This document shows positions 46,344-56,354 of a stretch of DNA of 64,000 nucleotides, piece by piece; position 1 is the stretch's first letter, and every line of letters begins with the position of its first letter. The DNA lies in the NCBI GenBank assembly GCA_947462685.1, contig CANHPL010000009.1:1-64000 (forward strand), given 5' to 3'. Origin of the DNA: Burkholderiaceae bacterium (GTDB taxonomy: Bacteria > Pseudomonadota > Gammaproteobacteria > Burkholderiales > Burkholderiaceae). Made by a program: the position numbers and the translations under genes. Under the pieces are notes generated by a model. The model was not told where the DNA came from. It ran no database searches and worked only from the letters and a program-made list of their open reading frames with translations.

Positions 46344-46886
46344 ATGACAAAACAAATTATCCCTTATCAGCCGATTGACCTTGTAGAACCCAAAGCAATT
46401 GTTGATGCCGTTCGTGCAAGACGTGGCGGAACATTACTTAATCTTGATCGCATGTTACTGAATAGTCCCAATTTAACGCGCGGCTGGAATGCCCTCTTAA
46501 AAGAAGTTCGTGAAAATCTTTCTCTCGATGCACGCTATAAGGAAATTGGTATGTGCGGTGTTGCGATTTTAAATCGTGCAGAATATGAATTTTTTCATCA
46601 TGCTCCAGAACTCCTGAAGGCGGGTGGTACGCAAGAACAAGTTAATGAATTACGGAAAATTGGTACGGATGCTTTTAACTCTTCTCTATTTAGCTCTATC
46701 GAACAAGATGTGATTGCCCTGACTTTAGCGATGACTAGAGAAATCGAAGTTCCTGAAGTTGTTATGGAGCGCTTAACAAAATCTCTCGGTAATCAAGCTA
46801 CCGTAGAAATGGTGGCAGTGGTTGCTACCTATAACATGGTTTCTCGGTTCTTAATCGCGACTGGCATTGCCCCTGAAAATCATTAA
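46344..46886 (+). CDS. Carboxymuconolactone decarboxylase (CMD) family protein
   Basis: A 180-residue protein of the CMD/AhpD fold. IGMCGVAILNRAEYEFFHHAPELLKAGG is the core helix pair (family E/H residues in EYEFFHH), and VEMVAVVATYNMVSRFLIATGI is the final helix. It lacks the CxxC of AhpD peroxidase reductases, so the thiol peroxidase role is unlikely. Such proteins are common near aromatic catabolism, but the reaction is unknown. It is followed after 11 bases by the FemAB-like gene. Confidence 0.85.
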   Translation: MTKQIIPYQPIDLVEPKAIVDAVRARRGGTLLNLDRMLLNSPNLTRGWNALLKEVRENLSLDARYKEIGMCGVAILNRAEYEFFHHAPELLKAGGTQEQVNELRKIGTDAFNSSLFSSIEQDVIALTLAMTREIEVPEVVMERLTKSLGNQATVEMVAVVATYNMVSRFLIATGIAPENH

Positions 46887-46897
46887 TTGATCACTTC

Positions 46898-48073
46898 TTG
46901 TACAAAATAAAGATTTTTTCGAGTATTCAAGAAATTTCAAGTAACGCTTGGAATTCTTTAATTACTCATCCCAACGCATCGCCTTTTATTCGTCATGAAT
47001 ATTTACTAGCAATGGAAGAAAGTGGCAGTGTCAGCCCGAGTACTGGCTGGACACCTTGCCACTTTACTTTATGGGATGATGCTGATCAGCAACTCCTTGG
47101 AGCAATGCCCTTTTATTTAAAGTCGCATTCCTACGGTGAGTATGTGTTTGATTGGGCGTGGGCAAATGCTTACAAAGAACACGCCCTTCACTACTATCCC
47201 AAACTATTAAGTGCCATTCCTTTTACTCCAGTAGGTGGCTCTAGAATTTTGGGAACTGACCCAGTCGCCAAAAGTCATTTACTAGAAGCTATCATTGATT
47301 TTGCCAAAGGAAAAGAGATATCCAGTGTTCATATTTTGTTTCCACCACTTGAGGATGAAAAAACCTTTACTGAGCTTGGGTTTTTAAGGCGCGAATCGAT
47401 TCAATTTCATTGGCAAAATCAATCACTGAATCGTCCAGGAGAGTTTCTGCATGATTTTGAGGAGTTCTTGTACACCTTAAATAAGAAGCGTCGTAACAAT
47501 ATTATTCGAGAAAGGCAATCTGTCATCGCTGCTGGAGTGAGTTTTAGGCATATTCCAGGAGCAGAAATGACGGAGGCTGATTGGGATTTTTTTTATGACT
47601 GCTATGCTGCGAATTACTTTAATCATGGTAACGCGCCCTACTTAAATCGTGAGTTCTTTTCACGCATTGCCGCCTCTATGCCTGAATATATTCATCTCAT
47701 ATTTGCAAATTTTGAAGGTAAACCAATTGCCAGCTCCATGATTTTCAGGAATCGTGATGCCAACTCTCAAGAAAGAGCTTATGGTCGGTATTGGGGAGCA
47801 ATCCAAGGAATTAAAAATCTGCATTTTGAAACAGCCTACTACCAAAGTATTGAATTTTGTATCCGTGAAAAAATTGCAGTTTTTGAGGGTGGTGCTCAGG
47901 GTGAGCATAAAATTCACCGAGGTTTGGTACCGGTCAACTTATATTCGATGCATTATTTAGTAGATGAACGCTTTTATGATGCGGTTCAACAGTTCTTAAA
48001 AAGAGAAGGAATGTCGATGTATCGCTACATCGACGAACTTTCGGATCATCACCCCATCAAACAATCCTCTTAG
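46898..48073 (+). CDS. FemAB-like GNAT-fold protein (DUF482)
   Basis: A 391-residue protein of the DUF482 family, related to FemAB/GNAT acyltransferases. SPFIRHEYLLAMEESGSVSP starts the family domain, NKKRRNNIIRERQSV lies in the middle, and FEGGAQGEHKIHRGLVPV is near the C-terminus. The best start is TTG at 46898, because the first in-frame ATG falls inside the conserved domain. No Shine-Dalgarno is obvious. The cellular role is not established; tRNA-dependent aminoacyl transfer or peptidoglycan modification is suggested by fold only. Confidence 0.82.
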   Translation: MYKIKIFSSIQEISSNAWNSLITHPNASPFIRHEYLLAMEESGSVSPSTGWTPCHFTLWDDADQQLLGAMPFYLKSHSYGEYVFDWAWANAYKEHALHYYPKLLSAIPFTPVGGSRILGTDPVAKSHLLEAIIDFAKGKEISSVHILFPPLEDEKTFTELGFLRRESIQFHWQNQSLNRPGEFLHDFEEFLYTLNKKRRNNIIRERQSVIAAGVSFRHIPGAEMTEADWDFFYDCYAANYFNHGNAPYLNREFFSRIAASMPEYIHLIFANFEGKPIASSMIFRNRDANSQERAYGRYWGAIQGIKNLHFETAYYQSIEFCIREKIAVFEGGAQGEHKIHRGLVPVNLYSMHYLVDERFYDAVQQFLKREGMSMYRYIDELSDHHPIKQSS

Positions 48074-48076
48074 TCA

Positions 48077-48226
48077 TTAATGATTGTTAGAGTTGACGTA
48101 ATCAAAAATTAGCTTTTCTACTTCATATAAATTGCTCGGATTTTGGCTTTTGACAAAAGCCTCACACCTGCTTTGACTCGAAAAAAAATCAAAAGTTCTA
48201 GAGATTTGATGGATAATTTTGCTCAT
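48077..48226 (-). CDS. Small protein of 49 residues, DUF3563-like
   Basis: The frame ATG 48226 to TAA 48077 codes for 49 residues beginning MSKIIHQISR and ending FDYVNSNNH. AAGGA lies 7 bases before the ATG, a good ribosome binding site. The middle CEAFVKSQNPSNLYEVEKLI resembles in pattern the EAYLAxSxDLxDLExRMR core of DUF3563 proteins, small proteins frequent in Burkholderiales, but the match is by eye only. It occupies most of the space between the FemAB-like and HNH genes. If real it is monocistronic, because the nearest minus-strand gene upstream ends 116 bases away. Confidence 0.6.
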   Translation of the reverse strand: MSKIIHQISRTFDFFSSQSRCEAFVKSQNPSNLYEVEKLIFDYVNSNNH

Positions 48227-48341
48227 TTCTTATTCCTTATTAGGGTTAACACTTAAGTATTATCCCTTATTTAGAAAAATATTGCACAGCAACAATCTTA
48301 CATCAAAGCTTGATGTTAATCACATGATATAGAACCTTGAT

Positions 48342-48911
48342 TTATATAGTCTTTTTTAAAAGACGGCTATTTTTTGGTAGATTGGCAGCTAAAAAATCCA
48401 TCTGGTCTGCAAGGATATTGCGACCCTTAAGAATCATATCTTCGTACAAACTAGGCACGTAGGGTGCATAAATCAAAGACATACCAGCATTTTCTGGGGA
48501 CCGATTGCCTTTTTTCTGATTGCACCCTCGGCATGAGACCACTAAGTTCATCCAGGAGTAACTCCCGCCTCGACTCGCTGGGGTAATATGCTCTGCCTCA
48601 GCTTCCACCTCAGATACTTTTTCCGCACAATACGCACAGACACCTTGATCACGACGATAAAGCTTACTCTTTGTAATCGCAGGTATGATATCAAATAAAT
48701 TAATTCTGGAAGAGCCTTTAGTGGCAATGATGGAGTGGAGTTCAATAATGGACTGTTTGCCAGATTGGCGAGAAATTCCTCCCCGCATCACCGCAACCGG
48801 TTGACCTAAAGTCCAAGCTATACTTCCTTCTGCATAGTGCTTGGTAGCTTCCTCAGCATTCACCCAACTTTGAGGGATACCACCAACGTCTAGCTTCAAT
48901 ATATGGAGCAC
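48342..48911 (-). CDS. HNH endonuclease
   Basis: A 189-residue HNH protein. Two zinc-binding Cys pairs (C92/C95 in VCAYC and C127/C130 in SCRGC) flank the metal site H108 in EAEHITPASRGG, and the following NLVVSC carries the Asn. The N-terminal 80 residues are an unassigned domain found with this type of HNH protein in beta-proteobacteria. It is not linked to restriction, phage or toxin genes here. The role is unknown: DNA repair, defence and housekeeping are all possible. Confidence 0.87.
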   Translation of the reverse strand: MLHILKLDVGGIPQSWVNAEEATKHYAEGSIAWTLGQPVAVMRGGISRQSGKQSIIELHSIIATKGSSRINLFDIIPAITKSKLYRRDQGVCAYCAEKVSEVEAEAEHITPASRGGSYSWMNLVVSCRGCNQKKGNRSPENAGMSLIYAPYVPSLYEDMILKGRNILADQMDFLAANLPKNSRLLKKTI

Positions 48912-49013
48912 GTTTTCCTCAGTTTCTTTTACACTTTGAATTCAACTACTTTATATATTAATCAATATTAAATGACATTGCTGAAAAGATTTCAAAGTGT
49001 GGCAATACTGCAA

Positions 49014-50138
49014 TTACCTTCCACCGATTTTGAGTTCCTTAAAGACATTTTGATGTTCACGAGGTAGGCAACGCCAATATTGTTCAACCGCCTCTACTTG
49101 TCCACCAAGAGCTGCTGCAGCTTCCCAACCCCAACGTGGTTTGTATAAGAATGCGCGAGCAAATGCGACTAAATCAGCCTGACCTTGCTCAATAATCGCC
49201 TCTGCCTGCAAAGGCTCAGTAATCATCCCTACAGCAATCGTCGGTAAACCAGTTTTCTCTTTGACTAACTGTGCAAAGGGGACTTGGTAGCCAGGACCCA
49301 CCGGAATTTTTTGTCCCGCAGCAACGCCGCCGCTAGACACATGCATATAGGAGATTTGATATTCTTTTAAATGTTCTGCGAATACAACAGTTTCTTCTGG
49401 TGTAAAACCACCCTCAACCCAATCGGATGCAGATACACGCATACCAATCACTCCATCATATACAGCTCGTACTGCAGCAGTTACCTCTAGGGGAAAACGC
49501 ATTCTATTTTCTAAGGAACCACCATACTCATCTGTACGATGATTCGCAACTGGTGACAAAAATTGATGCAACAAATATCCATGCGCACCGTGCAGTTCAA
49601 TAAAATCAACGCCTGCTCGTTGAGCTCTTTGAGCCGCCTTTGCAAATGCTTGCTTGATATCCTCTAAACCTTTTTTATCTAATGACTCTGGTGGGTGTTC
49701 ATGAGGTAAATGAGGAACGTCAGAAGGACCCAAAGTTTGCCATCCCCTAGGGTCTGACGGAGGAATAGATGCGCCACTTTGAGACGGTATGTGACTGGAG
49801 GCTTTTCGTCCTGCATGTGCTAATTGAATACCGACTAAGGTTCGAGGCGCTAGCGCTCTTGCTCTTTTTAAGTTATCCGTTATAGCGGCTTCACATGCGT
49901 CATTCCATAAACCTAAACAACCTGGAGTGATTCTGCCAACATCTGTAACCCCAGTCGCTTCAATAATGAAGGCGGCGGCACCACTATTCATTAAATTAGT
50001 CCAATGGGTCAAATGCCAATCGTTGGCCAAGCCATCTTTTGAGGAATATTGACACATGGGAGCGACAACCATACGATTGGGTAAATTAAGGCCGCCGTTG
50101 GGGGCTGGCAGATGAAAAGCAGAAAATAATTGGCTCAT
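49014..50138 (-). CDS. NADH:flavin oxidoreductase, Old Yellow Enzyme family (YqjM-like)
   Basis: A 374-residue TIM-barrel FMN enzyme. NRMVVAPMCQYSSKDGLAND carries the regulatory Cys and Tyr typical of YqjM/NamA-type enzymes, IQLAHAGRKA follows, and the substrate His pair is in VDFIELHGAHGYL. SSGGVA and VAFARAFLYKPRWGW complete the FMN site. It reduces activated C=C bonds with NAD(P)H. It stands alone between HNH and msrP, with no link to a pathway. Confidence 0.93.
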   Translation of the reverse strand: MSQLFSAFHLPAPNGGLNLPNRMVVAPMCQYSSKDGLANDWHLTHWTNLMNSGAAAFIIEATGVTDVGRITPGCLGLWNDACEAAITDNLKRARALAPRTLVGIQLAHAGRKASSHIPSQSGASIPPSDPRGWQTLGPSDVPHLPHEHPPESLDKKGLEDIKQAFAKAAQRAQRAGVDFIELHGAHGYLLHQFLSPVANHRTDEYGGSLENRMRFPLEVTAAVRAVYDGVIGMRVSASDWVEGGFTPEETVVFAEHLKEYQISYMHVSSGGVAAGQKIPVGPGYQVPFAQLVKEKTGLPTIAVGMITEPLQAEAIIEQGQADLVAFARAFLYKPRWGWEAAAALGGQVEAVEQYWRCLPREHQNVFKELKIGGR

Positions 50139-50231
50139 AATGATTTATATTTGTAAAATTGAATTAGCTTATTGTATCTCGAAGAAATCATACAACCATG
50201 CAATCCCTTTTGAAAAGATATAGAATAAATC

Positions 50232-51188
50232 ATGAAAATTAATCTCCCACCGATCCCAAGTTCTGAAATCACCCCTCAAAGAGTTTTCGAAAAGCGTCGA
50301 GAATTGATAAAGTTAGCGGCAGGCGGTGCTTTAGGACTAGAAATGAGTTCTTGGTTTTCACGTGATGCTTTGGCTCAAACAAAACTTGTGGCTCAAACGA
50401 ATCCCGCCTATAACTTAATGGAAAGAAAAACTTCTTTCAATGATGTCACGAGCTACAATAATTTTTATGAGTTTGGCACGGACAAATCTGATCCGGCTGT
50501 TTATGCTTCAAATCTTGTTACCAGCCCATGGAAAGTAAGTGTCGAAGGCTTAGTAGGGAAACCGCGCGTCTTTGACATTGATGATTTACTTAAACTTGCC
50601 CCACTCGAGGAGCGTGTTTATAGAATGCGCTGTGTGGAAGGTTGGTCCATGGTCATACCTTGGGTTGGCTACTCTCTCAGCAATCTACTGAAACTGGTGA
50701 ATCCATTAGGCTCCGCAAAATATGTTGAATTTGTCTCTTTAGCTGATAAAAAGCAAATGCGTGGTTTGGGTAGCGACATTATTCAATGGCCTTATTTAGA
50801 GGGTCTTCGCCTTGATGAAGCCAATCATCCTCTAACACTCCTCACACTTGGCCTTTATGGACAAACTCTACCGAAACAAAGTGGTGCTCCAGTACGTATG
50901 GTGATTCCTTGGAAATATGGCTTTAAAAGTGGTAAATCAATCGTAAAAATTCGCTTAGTTGAAAAACAACCTGATACTAGTTGGTTTATTGCCAATCCTG
51001 GTGAGTATGGCTTTTATTCGAATGTGAATCCCGAAGTCGATCACCCACGTTGGTCCCAAGCAAGTGAGAGACGAATCAGCGATGATAAAAGTATCTTTTC
51101 TCCAAAAATAAAAACCCTGAAATTTAATGGTTACGGCGATCAAGTTGCCTCTTTATATGCCGGCATGGACCTTAAAAAATTCTATTAA
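50232..51188 (+). CDS. msrP: Methionine sulfoxide reductase catalytic subunit MsrP (YedY)
   Basis: A 318-residue periplasmic molybdoenzyme. A twin-arginine signal is present ([14 protein letters not shown] at 22-23, cleavage near ALAQ), so it is exported folded by Tat. C134 in MRCVEGWSM binds the Mo cofactor. It repairs oxidised methionine in envelope proteins, receiving electrons from the membrane partner MsrQ encoded next. The last bases overlap the msrQ start. Confidence 0.95.
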   Translation: MKINLPPIPSSEITPQRVFEKRRELIKLAAGGALGLEMSSWFSRDALAQTKLVAQTNPAYNLMERKTSFNDVTSYNNFYEFGTDKSDPAVYASNLVTSPWKVSVEGLVGKPRVFDIDDLLKLAPLEERVYRMRCVEGWSMVIPWVGYSLSNLLKLVNPLGSAKYVEFVSLADKKQMRGLGSDIIQWPYLEGLRLDEANHPLTLLTLGLYGQTLPKQSGAPVRMVIPWKYGFKSGKSIVKIRLVEKQPDTSWFIANPGEYGFYSNVNPEVDHPRWSQASERRISDDKSIFSPKIKTLKFNGYGDQVASLYAGMDLKKFY

Positions 51189-51780
51189 GGACTTTGGTAA
51201 ACCCATTGTTTTTTTTCTAGCACTCACCCCGTTTCTACGACTCATTTGGTTTGCTTTTCATGAGGGATTAACAGCTAATCCCATTGAATTCATTACTCGA
51301 TTTACTGGAACTTGGGCGATTGTCATGCTATGTTTCACCTTAGCAATTACCCCACTACGAACTACCTTTGGCTGGAATCAGCTTTTAAAATACCGTCGAA
51401 TGCTTGGCTTATTTTGTTTTTTTTATGCTTTATTACATTTTTTGACTTGGTCAGTCATCGATCAACAACTAGACCTTCAAGCCATTTACCAAGATTTTTT
51501 TAAACGTACTTTTATTACTCTTGGACTCATTGCCTTTATAGGTTTGATCCCTCTAGCTATCACGTCAACCAAAGGAATGCAAAAACGACTAGGGCGCGGT
51601 TGGTCAAAACTTCATCAATTAATTTATCCCATTGCCATCCTCGTCGTGCTCCACTATTACCTCCATAAAGCCGGCAAAAATAATTTTGGCGAAGTACGTA
51701 TTTATATTGCTATTATTGGAGCATTACTCACTTGGCGACTCGCCCGCTGGCTATTCAAAAAATATGGGCTTAAATCTTAA
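51157..51780 (+). CDS. msrQ: Heme-binding membrane subunit MsrQ (YedZ)
   Basis: A membrane cytochrome b of about 207 residues with six transmembrane segments. Conserved pieces are [40 protein letters not shown] and [14 protein letters not shown] with heme His ligands. It passes quinone electrons to MsrP. The start is ambiguous: ATG 51127 and ATG 51157 are both in frame and overlap msrP by 62 or 32 bases. The latter gives the usual short N-terminus and is used here. Confidence 0.92.
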   Translation: MPAWTLKNSIKDFGKPIVFFLALTPFLRLIWFAFHEGLTANPIEFITRFTGTWAIVMLCFTLAITPLRTTFGWNQLLKYRRMLGLFCFFYALLHFLTWSVIDQQLDLQAIYQDFFKRTFITLGLIAFIGLIPLAITSTKGMQKRLGRGWSKLHQLIYPIAILVVLHYYLHKAGKNNFGEVRIYIAIIGALLTWRLARWLFKKYGLKS

Positions 51781-51838
51781 TTCTTTTACGTCATTTTTAT
51801 GGCAAAAGTTGGTTTCAGGATTAAAATAATCAAAATTT

Positions 51839-52603
51839 ATGAATTCCTTTTCACCTCCCTATACCCCCTTCTCCCGAAGCGTCATTTACCTTCAAGAAAA
51901 AGGCTTTGCGCTGATTCGTAGTGAAGAGTTTTTTTCTTTAAGTGAGCACTCTTTAAAAGATTGGCAAAATCTCTCGCTGACATGGAATGATCTTGCTGAG
52001 GATCAGTATTTAAAGGATGGTGGTAAGTACCGTAAGCGGAAACACGCCAGTGTTATCGTAACTGACAAATCAATTGATATTCCTTCGTATCGACCGCACT
52101 TTCAACCAATTTCCTATAACGCCTTGCATGGTGGTATGAATCGTATATTTGAACCCTGTGATGATGCGTTTTTAAAACATCCGGCTATGTACGATTTTTT
52201 AATACAATTAGGCGATCTCTTTTCACAAGTAGTGATCAAGGAGAATAAAAATGTTAGCCCCTGGTTTGTAGAGGTTCATCAATTTCGAATTGACACCTCC
52301 CATGGCATTGGCAGGCCTACACCTGAAGGTGCACATCGTGATGGCGTCAATTTTGTTGCTGTCCTTTTAGTAGAGCGGCACTGCGTGATTGGTGGCGAAT
52401 CTAGGGTATTTGACGCCAATGGCCCACAAGGTCAACGCTTTATTTTAGATCAACCTTGGACGCTTCTTTTACTTGACGACACCAAAGTTTTGCATGAAAC
52501 CACTCCAATCCAACCGCAGGATCGAAATCACCCTGAAAACACTTGGCGCGATACGCTTGTTTTAACTTATCGGCAAGACAACTTTTTAGAAGCCACTTCA
52601 TAA
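51839..52603 (+). CDS. 2OG-Fe(II) dioxygenase family protein (isoleucine-dioxygenase-like fold)
   Basis: A 254-residue protein matching the 2OG-Fe dioxygenase family that contains bacterial free-L-amino-acid hydroxylases. The iron ligands are H166 and D168 in EGAHRDGVNF and probably H219 in DTKVLHETTPI. A downstream Arg in the C-terminal 20 residues should bind 2-oxoglutarate. The gene is 2 bases from the GT39 gene and so is likely in the envelope-glycan operon. An amino-acid hydroxylation role is inferred from the family only. Confidence 0.85.
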   Translation: MNSFSPPYTPFSRSVIYLQEKGFALIRSEEFFSLSEHSLKDWQNLSLTWNDLAEDQYLKDGGKYRKRKHASVIVTDKSIDIPSYRPHFQPISYNALHGGMNRIFEPCDDAFLKHPAMYDFLIQLGDLFSQVVIKENKNVSPWFVEVHQFRIDTSHGIGRPTPEGAHRDGVNFVAVLLVERHCVIGGESRVFDANGPQGQRFILDQPWTLLLLDDTKVLHETTPIQPQDRNHPENTWRDTLVLTYRQDNFLEATS

Positions 52604-52605
52604 GT

Positions 52606-54114
52606 ATGTTTTATAACGCCACTCCGTGGTATCGGTATACGGTTACCACGATAGTTTTAGCCTTGATTATCCATTTCGTGTTTGGCTTTGTCTTAGGTTT
52701 ATCTGTCGATGAAGCGCACTACGCTTTGTATGGCTTACACCTTGATTGGAGTTACTTTGACCACCCACCTTTGGTGGGTTGGATCCAAGCTCTTCCCGCA
52801 CACTGGAGTTGGTTTGACGGCTGGCTACGATTAATACCTCAAGCTCTATGGCTCATCGGCCTTCTCATTAGTCTACGCGTAACCCACATTCTTCTAGAAC
52901 AGTATCGATCCCCTTTTGATTACATTACTTCAAAAGCAGCGATGTTCTGGACTAGTCTGATTTTCATACTGGCTCCAATCATGCATGTCTTGGGCGTAGG
53001 TTTGCTACCTGATACCCTCCTATTAGTTTTAATCCCAGCGATGTTGCTCATCACACTCAATCTGAATGAGAAACTCGATCAACGAAAACCGCATGATCTA
53101 TTGCAATGGCTCTTGCTGGGTATCGTCCTTGGTTTATCTGGTCTTGCAAAATACACTGCTCTATTTTTTGCTCTTGCTATACCCTTTTGTTTAATTGCTT
53201 GGCATGGTTTTAAGATGTTTCGGCGTCCCGGTTTATATCTTTGCTTATTTATCGCGGCAGTATTGATCTCACCAGTGATTCTTTGGAACTATCAGCATGA
53301 ATGGATATCATTTATCTATCAATTCCGACATGGAACTGGTGGCCAGTGGCAGTTGAAAAAAGTATTCATTTTTATTCTTAATCAATTGGTGACCTATGGG
53401 CTTTTAATCATTTTAGGAATCGCCTGGCGCATCCGGAAAAGATCTTTAGTACCTAAGGTATTACTCAGCTTTTTCTTGATTCCGTTTATTTTATTCGCTT
53501 ATTTTTCTGGTGGCGGTGGTAGCTTGCCCCATTGGACAGCTCCCGCTTGGTTAGCGCTTGCACCAATCGCCGGTATCGGACTAGCACAGGCATGGGAGTC
53601 AGGTCGGCGCTTCTGGATTAGCCTGATTGCGTCTGTCCAACTGATGATTTGTCTCTTAGGTTTTACTCTCCTCTTCTTTGGAGGTATTCCGCAGATAGAC
53701 AAGGATCACGCTTGGGGTAAAAAGAATCCCATCGCGGATTTGTATGGCTGGCAAGCGGCAGGACTTCGTATGAAAGAATTTTCTGAAAAATATAAAACAC
53801 CCCACCTCGCTGTGCAAAATTGGACTCTAGCGAGCCGCTTAGCATGGTATGCAAAGCCTCTTCAAGTATTCGTTTTAGACGAACGGGTAGATCAGTTTGA
53901 CCTTTGGTCGGGACCACTTCCGATTGGCAGCGACGCTCTTCTCCTTAACTGGTCACAAATGTCATTTGCTGAGCCTGTATCAAATACCGGCTTTGAATCC
54001 TGTGAATTGCTAGGCACTCAAGCGGTTCATCGCCTTGGTCGGGATATTGCCCAATTTGACTTTTTATTGTGTAAAAATTGGCAGGGTCAAATATCCCCAA
54101 AGCGACTACCTTAG
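52606..54114 (+). CDS. Glycosyltransferase family 39 (ArnT-like), membrane
   Basis: A 502-residue polytopic membrane protein with about 10-12 hydrophobic segments. The periplasmic catalytic strip SVDEAHYALYGLHLDWSYFDHPP (Asp-Glu pair) is the GT39/PMT family signature. These enzymes move a sugar from a polyprenyl phosphate to lipid A or protein. ATG 52606 is 2 bases after the dioxygenase stop; the earlier open frame overlaps that gene and is not used. The neighbouring flippase-like, GT9 and PAP2 genes fit an envelope sugar-modification set. Confidence 0.9.
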   Translation: MFYNATPWYRYTVTTIVLALIIHFVFGFVLGLSVDEAHYALYGLHLDWSYFDHPPLVGWIQALPAHWSWFDGWLRLIPQALWLIGLLISLRVTHILLEQYRSPFDYITSKAAMFWTSLIFILAPIMHVLGVGLLPDTLLLVLIPAMLLITLNLNEKLDQRKPHDLLQWLLLGIVLGLSGLAKYTALFFALAIPFCLIAWHGFKMFRRPGLYLCLFIAAVLISPVILWNYQHEWISFIYQFRHGTGGQWQLKKVFIFILNQLVTYGLLIILGIAWRIRKRSLVPKVLLSFFLIPFILFAYFSGGGGSLPHWTAPAWLALAPIAGIGLAQAWESGRRFWISLIASVQLMICLLGFTLLFFGGIPQIDKDHAWGKKNPIADLYGWQAAGLRMKEFSEKYKTPHLAVQNWTLASRLAWYAKPLQVFVLDERVDQFDLWSGPLPIGSDALLLNWSQMSFAEPVSNTGFESCELLGTQAVHRLGRDIAQFDFLLCKNWQGQISPKRLP

Positions 54115-54120
54115 ATCATC

Positions 54121-55098
54121 ATGTCTGAAGCCTCCCCAACTGAAAAAGTAAAAAACAGTTTTTGGTCTCGTTATGGCTTGTATATTCGCTTACTGATCTC
54201 CGTCGTCTTGCTGACTAGCGCTTTTCAATCAATTGATTGGCTCAAGATTAAAAATGCTTTACCATCGATTGATATCACTTGGATATTGCTTTCGCTTACC
54301 ATGTTATGGATCAGTAATGCGATATCAGGAACGCGTTGGGGAAACATCATGTACCATGCAGGTTTTCAAAAAAATACAATTGCTTATATTCGTTTGTATT
54401 TTGCTGGTGGCCTCATTAATCAGGGCTTACCAACCACTCTTGGCGGGGATAGTTACCGTGCGATTTCGTCTTTTAAACAATTACAAACTCCAGAAAATAC
54501 TCCTCAACTATTATCTCTCAGTTTTTTTGGAGTCTTATTAGACAGATCCCTAGGATTTGCTGGGAACAGTATTTTAGGGGCAATCGGACTCACTCTAGGT
54601 GGTGCTGTTTTAGGTACTTGGGTTCCTCATCTTGGTCTTTTCTTACTGATATCGATGCTATGCGGAGCACTTCTCATTGCAACCTTATTATGGGTTCCAA
54701 AAACTCAAGAAATATACCTCAAATTAATGAAGGGATTAAAAGTTAATCACGCTTTAAAACCCACTCTAACCGCTTGGGGATTTCCGAATATTTGGTGGCA
54801 AATTGTTTTAGCTACGGCCATTCATTTTTTAACTTTAGCAGCCTTTTGGGCTTGTATGAAAGCTTGTCAAGTTGAAGCCCCTATCGAGTCTTTACTGATT
54901 AGCATTCCTGCGATTGGTCTATTAATGCTGGTCCCGATCAGTATTTCTGGTTGGGGGCTGCGCGAAACCTCCCTTGCTAGTATGCTAGCTTTATGGGGTG
55001 TTGATCCAAGTTTGGTTATATTAAGCTCTCTGCTCTATGGTCTAACCATTCTCATTACTTTTTTACCTGGATTACCTAGAATCATACAAAAGAGCTAA
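54121..55098 (+). CDS. Lysylphosphatidylglycerol synthase TM-region (UPF0104/YbhN) family membrane protein
   Basis: A 325-residue multi-pass membrane protein of the UPF0104/LPG-synthase transmembrane family. FAGGLINQGLPTTLGGDSYR is the family core strip (NxGLPTxLGGDxxR), and MLVPISISGWGLRE is near the C-terminus. Only the flippase-like membrane domain is present, without a C-terminal lysyl-transfer domain, so it is not MprF. It may move or regulate a polyprenyl-linked intermediate. It is followed after 22 bases by the GT9 gene. Confidence 0.88.
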   Translation: MSEASPTEKVKNSFWSRYGLYIRLLISVVLLTSAFQSIDWLKIKNALPSIDITWILLSLTMLWISNAISGTRWGNIMYHAGFQKNTIAYIRLYFAGGLINQGLPTTLGGDSYRAISSFKQLQTPENTPQLLSLSFFGVLLDRSLGFAGNSILGAIGLTLGGAVLGTWVPHLGLFLLISMLCGALLIATLLWVPKTQEIYLKLMKGLKVNHALKPTLTAWGFPNIWWQIVLATAIHFLTLAAFWACMKACQVEAPIESLLISIPAIGLLMLVPISISGWGLRETSLASMLALWGVDPSLVILSSLLYGLTILITFLPGLPRIIQKS

Positions 55099-55120
55099 TT
55101 GACCTGTCATAATAGAGGTC

Positions 55121-56350
55121 ATGACTATACGTGTAGACACGATGCGTCGCATCGATCATCTTGCTGGTGTGCCTTTATGTGCAATTTTGACGCCATTTCT
55201 TTATATTTACGACTTTGTCAATCGGCTGCTTCATCCATCACCTAACGCGCCAAAAAAAGTTTTATTCATTGAACTTTCTGAAATGGGCAGTGCGATCTTG
55301 GTAGACCCTGCGATGCGAGATACGATTGCCCGTGGTGCAGATATTTATTTTTTAATCTTTAAAAGTAATCAAGCTAGCCTTGAACTTCTTCAAACAGTTC
55401 AACCAGATCGAATTCTGACGATTGATGCCAGCGGCTTATTTGCTTTGATTCGAACCACCATCACAACACTTATTAAGATGCATCGTTTGAAGATTGATAC
55501 AGTGATTGATCTCGAATTATTTTCTCGATTTACTGCACTACTTACCGGTTGCTCTGGTGCTCGGCGACGAGTTGGTTATCACATATTTCATGGCGAGGGT
55601 CTATGGCGTGGGGACCTTCTCACCCATAAGGTGCATTACAACCCCCATATCCATATTGCGAAGAACTTTTTGTCATTGGTGCATGCAGCATTTTCAACAG
55701 AGACTGAATTACCTTACAGTAAAATTCCGCTAGCAAATCAAGCAATTGAACTGGCACAAGCACAAGTGAGTGATTCACAAAAATCGCAAATCGCCTCTCG
55801 TATTCAAACATTGATCCAAGATCGGTTTCCAAATCTGCCAGCAACCATCATCTTAATCAACCCCAATGCAAGCGATTTATTACCTCAAAGACGTTGGGCT
55901 CCGGAGCGCTTTGCGCAATTGATACAAGCTGCAGCACAAGAGTGGCCCGAGGCCGTTTTCTTAGTGACTGGCTCTCCTGAGGAAAAGCAGTATGCGCAAC
56001 ATGTGCTTGAAATGGCCAGCGTACCCAATGCCTTTAATTTTGCAGGCATGGTGAAGTTTAATGAATTACCAGCTCTCTATCACGTATCCCATGTGATGGT
56101 AACAAATGATTCTGGGCCTGGTCACTTCTCCTCGATCACTCCTTTACCGACTATTGTTTTATTCGGCCCAGAAACTCCCGCGCTCTATGGGTCCTTAGGT
56201 AAGTCCATACCTATTTTTGCTGGACTTGCCTGCTCACCCTGTGTTTCCGCAGCTAATCATCGTAAAACTCCCTGCACCAATAATCTTTGCATGCAAGCTA
56301 TTACAGTTCCACAGGTGATTGAAGCGATGAAACACTGGTTGGCTAAATAA
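55121..56350 (+). CDS. Glycosyltransferase family 9 (heptosyltransferase-like)
   Basis: A 409-residue GT9 protein of the ADP-heptose:LPS heptosyltransferase type. The N-terminal KKVLFIELSEMGSAI opens the Rossmann half. The C-terminal half has PQRRWAPERFAQLI, VTNDSGPGHFSSIT and IVLFGPETPALYG, which contact the nucleotide sugar. A Cys-rich tail (CSPCVSAANHRKTPCTNNLC) near residues 368-387 is notable and is seen in other GT9 relatives. The predicted role is adding a sugar to LPS core or a related glycan. Confidence 0.9.
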   Translation: MTIRVDTMRRIDHLAGVPLCAILTPFLYIYDFVNRLLHPSPNAPKKVLFIELSEMGSAILVDPAMRDTIARGADIYFLIFKSNQASLELLQTVQPDRILTIDASGLFALIRTTITTLIKMHRLKIDTVIDLELFSRFTALLTGCSGARRRVGYHIFHGEGLWRGDLLTHKVHYNPHIHIAKNFLSLVHAAFSTETELPYSKIPLANQAIELAQAQVSDSQKSQIASRIQTLIQDRFPNLPATIILINPNASDLLPQRRWAPERFAQLIQAAAQEWPEAVFLVTGSPEEKQYAQHVLEMASVPNAFNFAGMVKFNELPALYHVSHVMVTNDSGPGHFSSITPLPTIVLFGPETPALYGSLGKSIPIFAGLACSPCVSAANHRKTPCTNNLCMQAITVPQVIEAMKHWLAK

Positions 56351-56354
56351 GCCC

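Noticed and set aside
48342-48911. HNH nuclease as part of a defence or toxin system
   Set aside because: Neighbours are housekeeping or metabolic genes; no methylase, immunity or phage gene is near.
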